From the NCBI RefSeq assembly GCF_013185185.1, contig NZ_JAAZWE010000003.1, positions 1-64,000 of the forward strand: 64,000 nt of DNA, in the 5' to 3' direction. Below the pieces are notes generated by a model. It ran no database searches. It saw nothing but the letters and a program-made list of their open reading frames with translations, and was not told the origin of the DNA. The translations under genes were made by a program, and so were the position numbers. The number at the start of each line of letters is the position of its first letter. Position 1 is the first letter of the stretch. The stretch is from Saccharibacillus endophyticus. GTDB lineage: Bacteria > Bacillota > Bacilli > Paenibacillales > Paenibacillaceae. Shown here in pieces: positions 43,411 through 51,531 of the stretch.

Positions 43411-44352
43411 ATGACAGGGATCGGAAGCGAAGACAAAGCGAAAGAGAAAGTGGTGTTTTCACGGGAATATCCGATTCATCTTTCGGATACGATCGGCGTG
43501 ACGACGCAGTATCAGAGGCTGCATTCGCACGACGCGCTGGAAATCAACATGATCAAAGCGGGCACGGGCTACTACATCATCAACGGCGTCACCCACGATT
43601 TTCAGCCGGGAGATATTGTGCTGATCGACTCCGCCGCGCTGCATTGTGCCTATGAGCGTGAAGGATTGGTCATGCAGGTCATCACGTTCGACGCGGCTTG
43701 GTTTATCGGCAACCAGCGTTCCGACCCCGGTGTTCTAAGTCCTTTCAAAGAAATGGGCGTTTATTTTACGCACATCCTCGACCGCGATAACCCTCATCTG
43801 CCTGCGCTCCGCGAGCTGCTGTTAGCCATTCAAGAAGAACATGTGGCGGCGCGGCCTTCCTACGTTTCCGTCGTTTACGCGTACATGCTGCAATTTTTCG
43901 TACAGGTCAACCGCTATTTCCGTCAAGAGAACGTTCAGCAGCATACGGGGAGCGTGTCCCATGCCCAGCTTGAGAAGATGCGCTTGGTTATTCGGGAAAT
44001 GGAGGATCGTTACGCGCATGCCTGGACGTTGGAAGAACTCGCGGCGCTGGCATATTTAAGCCCTTCGCGCTTCAGCGATATTTTCCGGCGCACGGTCGGC
44101 GTGTCGCCGCTCATGTATCTGATTCAGATCCGCTTGGAGCATGCTTACCAGCTGCTGGAAACGTCTGATCTGAAGATCGTGGATATCGCCATGGAATGCG
44201 GGTTCCGCACGTTGTCCAACTTCAATCGGCTGTTCAAAAGACACGTCGGAACCGAACCTCGGCATATTCGCAGCAAGGCTCATGTATGCGGCAGTAAGAT
44301 AGTACCGGTTTATGATCGTTTTGGCGGAGTAGAAGGGCGCTCGCCTGAGTAA
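43411..44352 (+). CDS. AraC-family transcriptional regulator
   Basis: A 313-residue regulator. The cupin sensor domain includes LHSHDALEINMIKAGTGYYIING and FQPGDIVLIDS (residues 35-75); the AraC DNA-binding domain is about 190-285 (LEELAALAYLSPSRFSDIFR, IAMECGFRTLSNFNRLFKR). GAAACGGAGG precedes the ATG. It lies 90 nt upstream of the ABC sugar importer genes on the same strand and probably controls them. Confidence 0.88.
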   Translation: MTGIGSEDKAKEKVVFSREYPIHLSDTIGVTTQYQRLHSHDALEINMIKAGTGYYIINGVTHDFQPGDIVLIDSAALHCAYEREGLVMQVITFDAAWFIGNQRSDPGVLSPFKEMGVYFTHILDRDNPHLPALRELLLAIQEEHVAARPSYVSVVYAYMLQFFVQVNRYFRQENVQQHTGSVSHAQLEKMRLVIREMEDRYAHAWTLEELAALAYLSPSRFSDIFRRTVGVSPLMYLIQIRLEHAYQLLETSDLKIVDIAMECGFRTLSNFNRLFKRHVGTEPRHIRSKAHVCGSKIVPVYDRFGGVEGRSPE

Positions 44353-44442
44353 GATTGAGTCAGGAAAAGTAACTTGAAAGGTGACTCCTACTTACACCTT
44401 GCATGAAAATCGTACAAGAAGCGTATCGGAAAGGAGGTTCGC

Positions 44443-45399
44443 ATGCAAAACACCACCCATCGCGTGTCGATTGAAAAAACCAAAGCCAAGCCGTCGCTGC
44501 TCAAGCGTTTCGGCAGGCAGTGGGATCTTCAACTGATGGTGCTGCCGCCGCTGCTGTTCATCTTCGTATTCAGCTATATTCCGATGTACGGGGTGCTGAT
44601 GGCGTTTCAGGACTACAGCTTGTTCGAAGGCTTCGCAGGCAGTCCTTGGGTCGGCTTCAAGCACTTCGAGATGTTCTTCGGCGCACCGGAGTTCTGGACG
44701 GTTATTCGCAACACGGTCGTCATCAGTCTGCTGAAGCTGCTTATCGGGTTCCCGGCTCCGATCATTTTGGCGCTGCTGCTGAACGAAGTGAGGAACCGGG
44801 TGTTCAAAAAGGTCGTGCAAACGATCAGCTACCTGCCGCACTTCCTGTCGTGGGTCATCGTGTCGGGCTTCGTGATGTCGATGCTGTCCACGGAAAACGG
44901 GAGCGTCAACATGCTGCTGCAAAACCTGAATCTGATCAAAGAACCCATCAATTTCCTTTCCCTGCCGGAGTATTTCTGGACGATTCTCGTCACGACGGGC
45001 GTTTGGAAAGAAATCGGCTTCGCCTCCATCGTGTACCTCGCGGCGATCGCGGGCGTCGATCCGCATATGCACGAAGCTGCGGCGATGGACGGTGCGGGCA
45101 AGCTGCGCCAGATTTTTTCCATCACGCTGCCCGCGATCATGCCTGTCGTCATCGTGTTCCTGATTCTGGCGATCGGCAACCTGCTCAGCGCCGGATTCGA
45201 AGACATCCTGCTGCTCGGCTCCAACCCCGTGCTGCGCGACGTGGGCGACGTACTCGATACATACGTGTACCGAACCGGTATTCAAAACAACCGTTACTCG
45301 TACGCGACGGCGGCCGGATTGTTCAAGTCCCTGCTCGGCGTGCTGCTGCTGGTAGGCGCGAACTACGCGGCGCGTAAGTCGGGCAACAGCCTTTGGTAG
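44443..45399 (+). CDS. ABC sugar transporter permease (LplB-like)
   Basis: A 318-residue inner permease with six membrane segments of the CUT1 family, opening QLMVLPPLLFIFVFSYIPMYGVLMAFQDY and carrying the EAA loop HEAAAMDGAGKLRQIFSITLP that contacts the ATPase. LplB-type permeases import oligosaccharides or glycosides in Paenibacillaceae. GGAAAGGAGG precedes the ATG. No ATPase gene is in the operon; a shared MsmX-type ATPase elsewhere is expected. Confidence 0.92.
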   Translation: MQNTTHRVSIEKTKAKPSLLKRFGRQWDLQLMVLPPLLFIFVFSYIPMYGVLMAFQDYSLFEGFAGSPWVGFKHFEMFFGAPEFWTVIRNTVVISLLKLLIGFPAPIILALLLNEVRNRVFKKVVQTISYLPHFLSWVIVSGFVMSMLSTENGSVNMLLQNLNLIKEPINFLSLPEYFWTILVTTGVWKEIGFASIVYLAAIAGVDPHMHEAAAMDGAGKLRQIFSITLPAIMPVVIVFLILAIGNLLSAGFEDILLLGSNPVLRDVGDVLDTYVYRTGIQNNRYSYATAAGLFKSLLGVLLLVGANYAARKSGNSLW

Positions 45400-45448
45400 A
45401 TTATAAGCCTACGCAGCCTGCGCTCAGCCCAAAAGGAGGCCCAAACTC

Positions 45449-46342
45449 ATGAAACAATCCGCAGGTGACCGCACGCTTCTCTTTATCGTTTACGCGCTCC
45501 TCGCGCTCATGGCTTTCTTCTCGTTTTACCCGTTCTGGAACGCGGCCGTGATCTCGTTCAACAACGGAACCGACACGATGCGCGGCGGCATCACGTTTTG
45601 GCCCCGGTCGTTCACGCTGGAAAATTACGCCGTGGTGTTCGAGGACAGCCGACTCATTAACGGATTCGTCATCTCGGTGCTGCGCACGGTGATCGGCACG
45701 CTGCTGTCGATCGGCGCGACCGCGATTTTCGCCTACGGCATGAGCAAGTCCGAATTGATCGGGCGAAAAGGGTACATGGTTTTTTGCATCATTACGATGT
45801 ATTTCAGCGGCGGATTGATTCCGACGTTCCTGCTGATCCGTTCGCTCGACCTGTTCAACAGCTTTTGGGTCATGGTCATTCCGGGGCTCATCAGCGTATG
45901 GAACATGATCATTTTCCGAACCTTTTTCAAAGGCATTCCGGCAGGGCTCGAAGAATCGGCGAAAATCGACGGCTGCTCCAACTGGGGCGTGCTATTCCGG
46001 ATCGTGCTTCCGCTGTCGGGTCCGGTTATCGCGACGCTGTCCCTTTTTACCGCGGTGTATCACTGGAATGACTGGTTTACGCCGAGCATCTACATCAGCA
46101 ACGCCGATCTGCTTCCGATTCAGACCAAGCTTCAGCAGATCCTGAATTCCAATATCATGAGCGAGCAGATGGCCCAGATGGATTCGGCGGCTCAAGGACG
46201 GATGGGGCGGATGAAAGCCGTCACAACCAAGTCGCTCTCGATGGCCACCATGATGGTCGCGACGATTCCCATTTTATGCGTGTATCCTTTCCTGCAAAAA
46301 TATTTCGTTAAAGGCGTGCTGGTCGGTTCACTTAAGGAATAG
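45449..46342 (+). CDS. ABC sugar transporter permease (LplC/YtcP-like)
   Basis: A 297-residue CUT1 permease with six membrane segments, the typical ITFWPRSFTLENYAVVF stretch after TM1, and the EAA loop EESAKIDGCSNWGVLFRIVLP. The C-terminus VKGVLVGSLKE is the hallmark ending of this subfamily. AAAAGGAGG precedes the ATG. It pairs with the permease at 44443. Confidence 0.93.
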   Translation: MKQSAGDRTLLFIVYALLALMAFFSFYPFWNAAVISFNNGTDTMRGGITFWPRSFTLENYAVVFEDSRLINGFVISVLRTVIGTLLSIGATAIFAYGMSKSELIGRKGYMVFCIITMYFSGGLIPTFLLIRSLDLFNSFWVMVIPGLISVWNMIIFRTFFKGIPAGLEESAKIDGCSNWGVLFRIVLPLSGPVIATLSLFTAVYHWNDWFTPSIYISNADLLPIQTKLQQILNSNIMSEQMAQMDSAAQGRMGRMKAVTTKSLSMATMMVATIPILCVYPFLQKYFVKGVLVGSLKE

Positions 46343-46367
46343 GCAAAGCGACGAAGGGGGCAAAGTG

Positions 46368-48029
46368 ATGAAAAACGGGAAAAAAGCTTTCGGTTTCGGG
46401 TCGGCGCTGCTGGCGTTGACGTTGGCAATGACGGGGTGCACGGGCGGAGGCGGTTCGTCAACCGTGTCCGGCGAGGCCAAAGGAGGAGAAGGCGGCACGG
46501 CGGAAGCGGCGGGCAATGCTTACGTGCTGGGCGAGCAGCCGTTGGAGTTTTCCTTCTACGGCCACTACGACTGGTACACGATGCCGAACTGGGGCGAAGA
46601 CAAAGCGTCGGAGTGGATCGAAGCCAACAAAAAGGTCAACGTCGTGCCGATCAGCTCGGGCGGCAACGCCAAGCAAAAGCTGAGCACGATGATCGTGTCG
46701 GGCGAACTGCCGGACGTGATCTGGACGGAGCGCGGAGCCGACGTGGAATCGCTGCGCAAAGCCGGGGCGCTCGTGCCGTTCGACGACTACTTGGACAAAT
46801 ATCCGAATCTGAAAAAGTGGGCCGGCCAGGAAACGATCGACATGCTGCGTTCCGAAGACGGCAAGCTGTATCAATTCCCGAACTGGTACACGACGCAGCC
46901 GAACGGCAACGCGGGCTATCTGGTGAATAAAAAAATCTACAACGACCTCGGCGCGCCTTCTCTCGAAACGACGGACGATCTGTACGATTATCTGGTGCAG
47001 GTCAAAGACAAGTACCCGGACGTCGTGCCGCTCGAAGTCGGACAATCCGCGGGCGGCGTGGATATCATGACGTCGGCTTTTGCGGAAAATCGTCCGTACC
47101 AGTACAGCTCGCTCAGCATGAAGGCGATTCCGTCGGGCGATACGCTGACCTCCGTGTTCACGGACGACGTGTTCCGCGAGACGCTGGTGTACGCCAACCG
47201 CCTGTACCGCGAAAAGCTGATGAGCCAGGACGCGTTTACCCAACCGCTGGAGCAGGTGGAGCAGAAGATCATTACCGGCAAAGCGGCGGTCTACGTGGCA
47301 TCGAGCCCGACCGAATTCGGCGCGATCGGCAACTCTATTTTGAGCGAAGAAGATCCGGAAGCGGGCTATATCATGGTCTGGCCGGTGCATAAAGAAGGCT
47401 TGGACAAAAACAAGATTTTCCCGGGCACGTACAACCAGCTCGGCTGGAACGTCAGCGTGATCACCAAGTCGGCGAAAGACCCGGAAGCGATCTTCGCGTT
47501 TCTCGATTGGCTCACCGGGCCGGAAGGCCAGCGGATCAGCATGTGGGGACCGGAAGGGCTGTATTGGGACGGCGTCGACGAAGAGGAAGCGCCGAAGTTC
47601 ACGGAGGCGTTCACGACCGATACCAAAGGACGCGACGAGCTGATGAACTCCACGGTCAATCTGCAATGGGTCGGCAATACCGTATACGTGGACAATTCCA
47701 AAATGAAGTTCGAATCGACGCTGCCGGAGGACAAAAAAAGCTGGGAAACCAAATGGCAGTCCGAGATCACGTGGAAAACGCAGTACGATACGACGGAATT
47801 CGTCAACTTGAACCCGGCCGGCGACAGCAGCGAAGGCATCATCGAGCAGAGCGTCGGAGAGATCTACGAAAAAGCCAAAGCGCAGGCCATTCTGAATGCG
47901 GGCAGCGAAGAGGAAGTGCTGGCGATTCTGGATCAAGCGGAAAAAGACGCCCAGCAGGTCGGTTACGCGCAGCTGCTGGAGTATAAAACGCAGAAGTGGA
48001 AAGAGAATCTTGAAAAGCTCGGACGGTAA
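46368..48029 (+). CDS. ABC transporter substrate-binding lipoprotein (LipO-like)
   Basis: A 553-residue extracellular solute-binding protein. The signal peptide ends in a lipobox, LALTLAMTGC, so the mature protein is lipid-anchored. The two-lobed fold shows DVIWTERGADVESLRKAG and LDWLTGPEGQ. Such proteins bind oligosaccharides for LplBC-type importers. ATG 46368 (not the adjacent GTG 46365) follows GAAGGGGGC. A hairpin after the stop (48073-48135) may stabilise the upstream mRNA. Confidence 0.93.
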   Translation: MKNGKKAFGFGSALLALTLAMTGCTGGGGSSTVSGEAKGGEGGTAEAAGNAYVLGEQPLEFSFYGHYDWYTMPNWGEDKASEWIEANKKVNVVPISSGGNAKQKLSTMIVSGELPDVIWTERGADVESLRKAGALVPFDDYLDKYPNLKKWAGQETIDMLRSEDGKLYQFPNWYTTQPNGNAGYLVNKKIYNDLGAPSLETTDDLYDYLVQVKDKYPDVVPLEVGQSAGGVDIMTSAFAENRPYQYSSLSMKAIPSGDTLTSVFTDDVFRETLVYANRLYREKLMSQDAFTQPLEQVEQKIITGKAAVYVASSPTEFGAIGNSILSEEDPEAGYIMVWPVHKEGLDKNKIFPGTYNQLGWNVSVITKSAKDPEAIFAFLDWLTGPEGQRISMWGPEGLYWDGVDEEEAPKFTEAFTTDTKGRDELMNSTVNLQWVGNTVYVDNSKMKFESTLPEDKKSWETKWQSEITWKTQYDTTEFVNLNPAGDSSEGIIEQSVGEIYEKAKAQAILNAGSEEEVLAILDQAEKDAQQVGYAQLLEYKTQKWKENLEKLGR

Positions 48030-48072
48030 AGAGTGCATAAAAATCGCGCGGCAAACGAATGAAAAGCACAAA

Positions 48073-48135
48073 ATGCCGGGAATCATCGCGGGGCCGGTTG
48101 GGAGCAACCGGTTCCCGATCGGCCCTGTCCGGCAT
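48073..48135 (+). other. intercistronic stem-loop after the binding-protein gene
   Basis: ATGCCGG pairs with CCGGCAT, GGGCC with GGCCC, and CCGGTT with AACCGG, making a long compound hairpin without a T-run. In ABC operons such hairpins often protect the abundant binding-protein message and lower expression of the genes beyond. Confidence 0.7.
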
Positions 48136-48181
48136 GGATGCTTTGACGATTCACCGCTGCGAATCGGAGAGGAGCAAGCTT

Positions 48182-49159
48182 TTGAACTATTATCTGGGCG
48201 TTGACGGCGGAGGAAGCAAAACGCTGGTCGTCCTTTGCGATGAGTCGGGCCGCATCGTGGGACGGGCAGCAAGCGGCTGCGGGAATCATCAGTTGGGCGT
48301 CGAGCTTGCGCAGCGCAATATTCGGGCAGCCGTAGACGAAGCTTTGCAGCAAGCGGGTATCGGCAAAGATCAGGTGGCGCGGTCGGTGTTCGGATTGGCG
48401 GGAGCGGATCGCGAAGCGGATTTTCGGATTCTGAGGCCGATGATCGCGGAGCTGGATATGGGCGACCACGAGATCGTGTGCGACACGGTCATCGGTCTTC
48501 GGGCCGGGACGAGGCAGGCTCACGGCGTCGTCGTGATCTGCGGATCGGGAACGAACTGCTACGGAATCAATCGGCAGGGGGAAGAACTTCAGGTAGGCGG
48601 ATTCGGTTACGCGTTCGGCGATTTCGGCGGCGGTTCGGATTTGGCGGTCGAGGTGTTCCGCTCGGTCATTCGCGCCTGGGAGGGACGGGAAGCGTCCACG
48701 CTGCTGTCGGAACCTGCGCTGCGGATGCTGGCGATGGCTTCGGAAGAAGAAATGTTCCACCATTACCTGGATCACGAGCGGCGTATTCCGAGGGATCTGG
48801 CAAAGCTGCTGTTCGAAGTAGCCGAACGCGACGAGACGGCGCAAACGATCCTGGCCAGGCAGGGCAGAGAGCTGGGTAAGGCCGCCGGAGCGGTGATTCG
48901 CAAACTCCGGATGGAAAACGATGTGTTCGATCTCGTGATGGCCGGAAGCATTTTGACGCGCGGCGACAGCCGGTACATCCTGCCTCATCTGGATGCGCAG
49001 ATTCGGGAGTTGGCCCCGGGGTGCGAACCGACGATTCTGACGTTGGAGCCGGTCGCGGGTGCTTTGTTCATGGCGATCGGTCGGGAGGACGGCGTGGACG
49101 AAGAGGTGTACGACCGGATCTATCATCAATTAAGCGTAAAGGCGGCGAGCGTATCATGA
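48182..49159 (+). CDS. BadF/BadG/BcrA/BcrD-family sugar kinase (N-acetylglucosamine kinase-like)
   Basis: A 325-residue ASKHA-fold kinase. PHOSPHATE-1 motif YLGVDGGGSKTLVV, PHOSPHATE-2 region VVICGSGTNCYGIN, the GGFGYAFGDFGGG segment and a late VMAGSILTRGD are seen. The start TTG at 48182 follows GGAGAGGAG; the frame extends upstream without a site. Its stop overlaps the start of the GH4 gene (ATGA). Between a sugar ABC importer and a phospho-glycosidase, it most likely phosphorylates the imported glycoside. Confidence 0.87.
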   Translation: MNYYLGVDGGGSKTLVVLCDESGRIVGRAASGCGNHQLGVELAQRNIRAAVDEALQQAGIGKDQVARSVFGLAGADREADFRILRPMIAELDMGDHEIVCDTVIGLRAGTRQAHGVVVICGSGTNCYGINRQGEELQVGGFGYAFGDFGGGSDLAVEVFRSVIRAWEGREASTLLSEPALRMLAMASEEEMFHHYLDHERRIPRDLAKLLFEVAERDETAQTILARQGRELGKAAGAVIRKLRMENDVFDLVMAGSILTRGDSRYILPHLDAQIRELAPGCEPTILTLEPVAGALFMAIGREDGVDEEVYDRIYHQLSVKAASVS

Positions 49160-50475
49160 GCAAAAAGTTGAAAATCGCGGTCATCGGAGGCGGTTCCTCG
49201 TATACGCCCGAACTGATCGAAGGATTTATTTTAAACTATGCGACCTTCCCCGTGACGGAGATCGTGTTGGTCGATATCGAACCGGGACTTCGCAAGCTCA
49301 GCATCGTCGGTAAACTGGCCCAGCGCATGGTCGCGAAATCCGGCCTGCCGATCGAGGTCAAGCTGACGCTGGACCGGCGCTCGGCGTTGGCCGATGCCGA
49401 TTTCGTTTCCACGCAGATGCGGGTCGGGATGCTTCAAGCGCGCGGCCGGGACGAGAGTATTCCGCTCAAATACGGCATGATCGGGCAGGAAACGACCGGG
49501 CCCGGCGGCATGATGAAAGCGCTGCGTACCATCCCCGTGCTGCTGGACGTGGCGCGTGACATGGAAGAACTGTGCCCCGACGCTTGGCTGCTCAACTTCA
49601 CCAATCCCGCGGGCATGGTAACGGAAGCGATCAACAAGCATTCGCGCATCAAAACGATCGGTTTGTGCAATTCCCCGATCGCCGCGTACAAATGGTTGTC
49701 GAAACTGTACGACGTACCGGCCGAGCGCATTTATTGCGAGTTCGCGGGACTTAACCATCTGCATTACATCAGCCGGATCGAGATCGACGGGCAATCGAAG
49801 CTGGAAGAATTGCTGGACAACCGGGACGGTTACTCCGCGAAAAACGTCCCGCAGTACGAGTGGAACGGCGCGCTGCTGCGCACGTTGAAGTCCGTCCCGT
49901 CGTATTACCTGAAATATTTCTACCTGCACCGCGAGCTTCTGGCCGAGCAGCAGGAGGCCGCGGCGAAAGGCGAGACCCGGGCGGAAACCGTACAGCGATT
50001 GGAAGACGAATTGTTCGAACTGTACGAAGACGTCAACTTGGCCGAAAAGCCGAAGCAGCTCGAACAGCGCGGCGGCGCTTACTACTCCGAAGCGGCCGTG
50101 AAGCTGATGAATTCCCTCTACAACGACAAAGGCGATATCCAGACGCTGAACATCGCCAACAACGGCAACCTCGACTTCCTGCCCGACGACGCCTGCATCG
50201 AAGTGAATTGCAAAGTATTGAAGACCGGCCCCGTGCCGATTCCGGTACAGATCGTTCCGGAAGCCGCCAAAGGCTTGATCCATGCGGTAAAAACGTACGA
50301 GCAGCTCGCGATTCAGGCAGCCGTAACCGGAAGCCGGGAGCTTGCGCTGACCGCGTTGGCACATCATCCGTTGGTGCCTTCGGTAAACGACGCGGAAAAG
50401 ATGCTGGACGAGATGCTGGAGCGGAACAAGGATTACTTGGCACGATTTTTCCCGAACGAGGTAGCCTTGAGCTAA
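49156..50475 (+). CDS. family 4 glycoside hydrolase (6-phospho-beta-glucosidase type)
   Basis: A 439-residue GH4 enzyme, which uses NAD and a divalent metal in an oxidation-elimination mechanism. Seen are the NAD motif AVIGGGSSYTPELIEGF, GMIGQETTGPGGMMKALR, the metal-site cysteine Cys171 in GLCNSP and His201 in GLNHLHY. The sequence is most like 6-phospho-beta-glucosidases (LicH/CelF type). ATG 49156 overlaps the kinase stop, so the two are translationally coupled. A terminator follows at 50637. Confidence 0.92.
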   Translation: MSKKLKIAVIGGGSSYTPELIEGFILNYATFPVTEIVLVDIEPGLRKLSIVGKLAQRMVAKSGLPIEVKLTLDRRSALADADFVSTQMRVGMLQARGRDESIPLKYGMIGQETTGPGGMMKALRTIPVLLDVARDMEELCPDAWLLNFTNPAGMVTEAINKHSRIKTIGLCNSPIAAYKWLSKLYDVPAERIYCEFAGLNHLHYISRIEIDGQSKLEELLDNRDGYSAKNVPQYEWNGALLRTLKSVPSYYLKYFYLHRELLAEQQEAAAKGETRAETVQRLEDELFELYEDVNLAEKPKQLEQRGGAYYSEAAVKLMNSLYNDKGDIQTLNIANNGNLDFLPDDACIEVNCKVLKTGPVPIPVQIVPEAAKGLIHAVKTYEQLAIQAAVTGSRELALTALAHHPLVPSVNDAEKMLDEMLERNKDYLARFFPNEVALS

Positions 50476-50636
50476 CAAGTAGAGAAGCGGAAACGAACAA
50501 AAACATTTTCCGTTTACTAAGGTTTGTCGCATGGCCTTTTCGTCAACGTAGCAATGTTTACATGCAACAACTTACCGACTTGCTTTGGTTTACGTTTCCC
50601 GCCCTATCCCGATTTCCCAATTGTTAAAAACAAAAA

Positions 50637-50678
50637 AGACCTTCGAAGCGGAAACGGCTTCGAAGGTCTTTGCTTTTT
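50637..50678 (+). terminator. terminator of the sugar-import operon
   Basis: AGACCTTCGAAGC (50637-50649) pairs with GCTTCGAAGGTCT (50657-50669), followed by TTGCTTTTT. Confidence 0.92.
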
Positions 50679-50745
50679 CCTCTTAAACCCAAAAACACGG
50701 GCGTTAAGCCTCGTGTTTGCTCGCCCTTGAAAGTGCAACGCAGCT

Positions 50746-50915
50746 GGGAGGGAGAAGGCGGAGAGAGAAATTCAGTGAAAAACGCCTTTGAACCCGGAAA
50801 AATTCCTCTTTATATTCAATCAACTTTTCCGGGTGAGACAGCGTTTTAAAGCATTTCGAAGAAATGCACTTCGGAAGCTTATGCTGACAATTTCTCTCGG
50901 AGCCTTCTCCCTCCC
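50746..50915 (+). repeat. structured intergenic element, copy C
   Basis: GGGAGGGAGAAGGC... (50746-50772) pairs with 50889-50915 at 24 of 27 positions; only the opposed GGA/GGA triplets do not pair. Inside are TTCAGTGAAAAACGCCTTTG, AAAACGC/GCGTTTT, ACCCGGAAAA/TTTTCCGGGT, GTGAGACAGC, then GCATTTCGAAGAAATGC and ACTTCGGAAGCTTATGCT. Compared with copy B, at least six base pairs change on both sides. Lies between the GH4 gene and the convergent Cys-rich gene. Confidence 0.9.
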
Positions 50916-50952
50916 CCGCTCCAAACTTTCAACCCGGGCGAAAGCAAAACGG

Positions 50953-51183
50953 TCACTTCACAACCGTGTCCGTCATCAAATAATCGTCATCGCAGTCCAG
51001 CACCGTCAACCGCCCGTGACAGCAAGGAAATACCGTCAGCCGTTTTTTCCCCGTTTGAATATCCGGAATCTCCGACGGTTTGATCGGCAGCAGAACGTTC
51101 TCCGCGCCACAAAACGGACACTTCGGAACGGTCAAATCGCCCATCATGCGGTCGTACGGCAGTGCTTTTTCAAAAGGAATCAT
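50953..51183 (-). CDS. small Cys-rich hypothetical protein
   Basis: A 76-residue protein with CPFC near residue 22 and CC near residue 54, a likely zinc-binding set (LTVPKCPFCGAENVLLP, VFPCCHGRLTVLDC). It starts 3 nt after the stop of the yycC-like gene on the same strand, so the two are one operon. No function is known to me. Confidence 0.7.
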   Translation of the reverse strand: MIPFEKALPYDRMMGDLTVPKCPFCGAENVLLPIKPSEIPDIQTGKKRLTVFPCCHGRLTVLDCDDDYLMTDTVVK

Positions 51184-51186
51184 CGA

Positions 51187-51372
51187 TTACTTATTCCCTT
51201 CGGTATCGTCTTCAGGCTTGGCATTTGCCGCTTCGGCCGCTTCCTTTTTCGCCAGCTCGGCCATTCGTTGCATCAGGATATTTTGCGGCATATGCATCAA
51301 ATGTTCGATCGGAACATTCAATTGTTTGGAAAGCTTGATCGCCGTGTCCGGCGAGATTTGCAGAGGTCTCAT
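51187..51372 (-). CDS. yycC: YycC-like small protein
   Basis: A 61-residue protein whose first 40 residues (MRPLQISPDTAIKLSKQLNV, EHLMHMPQNILMQRMAEL) match Bacillus YycC closely; the C-terminal 20 residues are Ala/Glu/Asp-rich and extra. Its role is unknown. GGGAGGGAAC precedes the ATG. Confidence 0.85.
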   Translation of the reverse strand: MRPLQISPDTAIKLSKQLNVPIEHLMHMPQNILMQRMAELAKKEAAEAANAKPEDDTEGNK

Positions 51373-51531
51373 TTCTTGTTCCCTCCCGTGTTAGATTTGG
51401 CTTCATGAGACGTTTTCGCTATAGTTAATACTGTACCATGAGGCCCTGTTAAACACCATACAGCGCACATGAACGGAACGTGTCGGAATGTATGCTGCGA
51501 CTATTTTCAAGACGAAAGGTGCGAATGGAAA

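Noticed and set aside
46458..48272. 604-codon minus-strand frame over the binding-protein gene
   Set aside because: Antisense to a clear lipoprotein gene; rich in Arg, Phe and His without domain structure.
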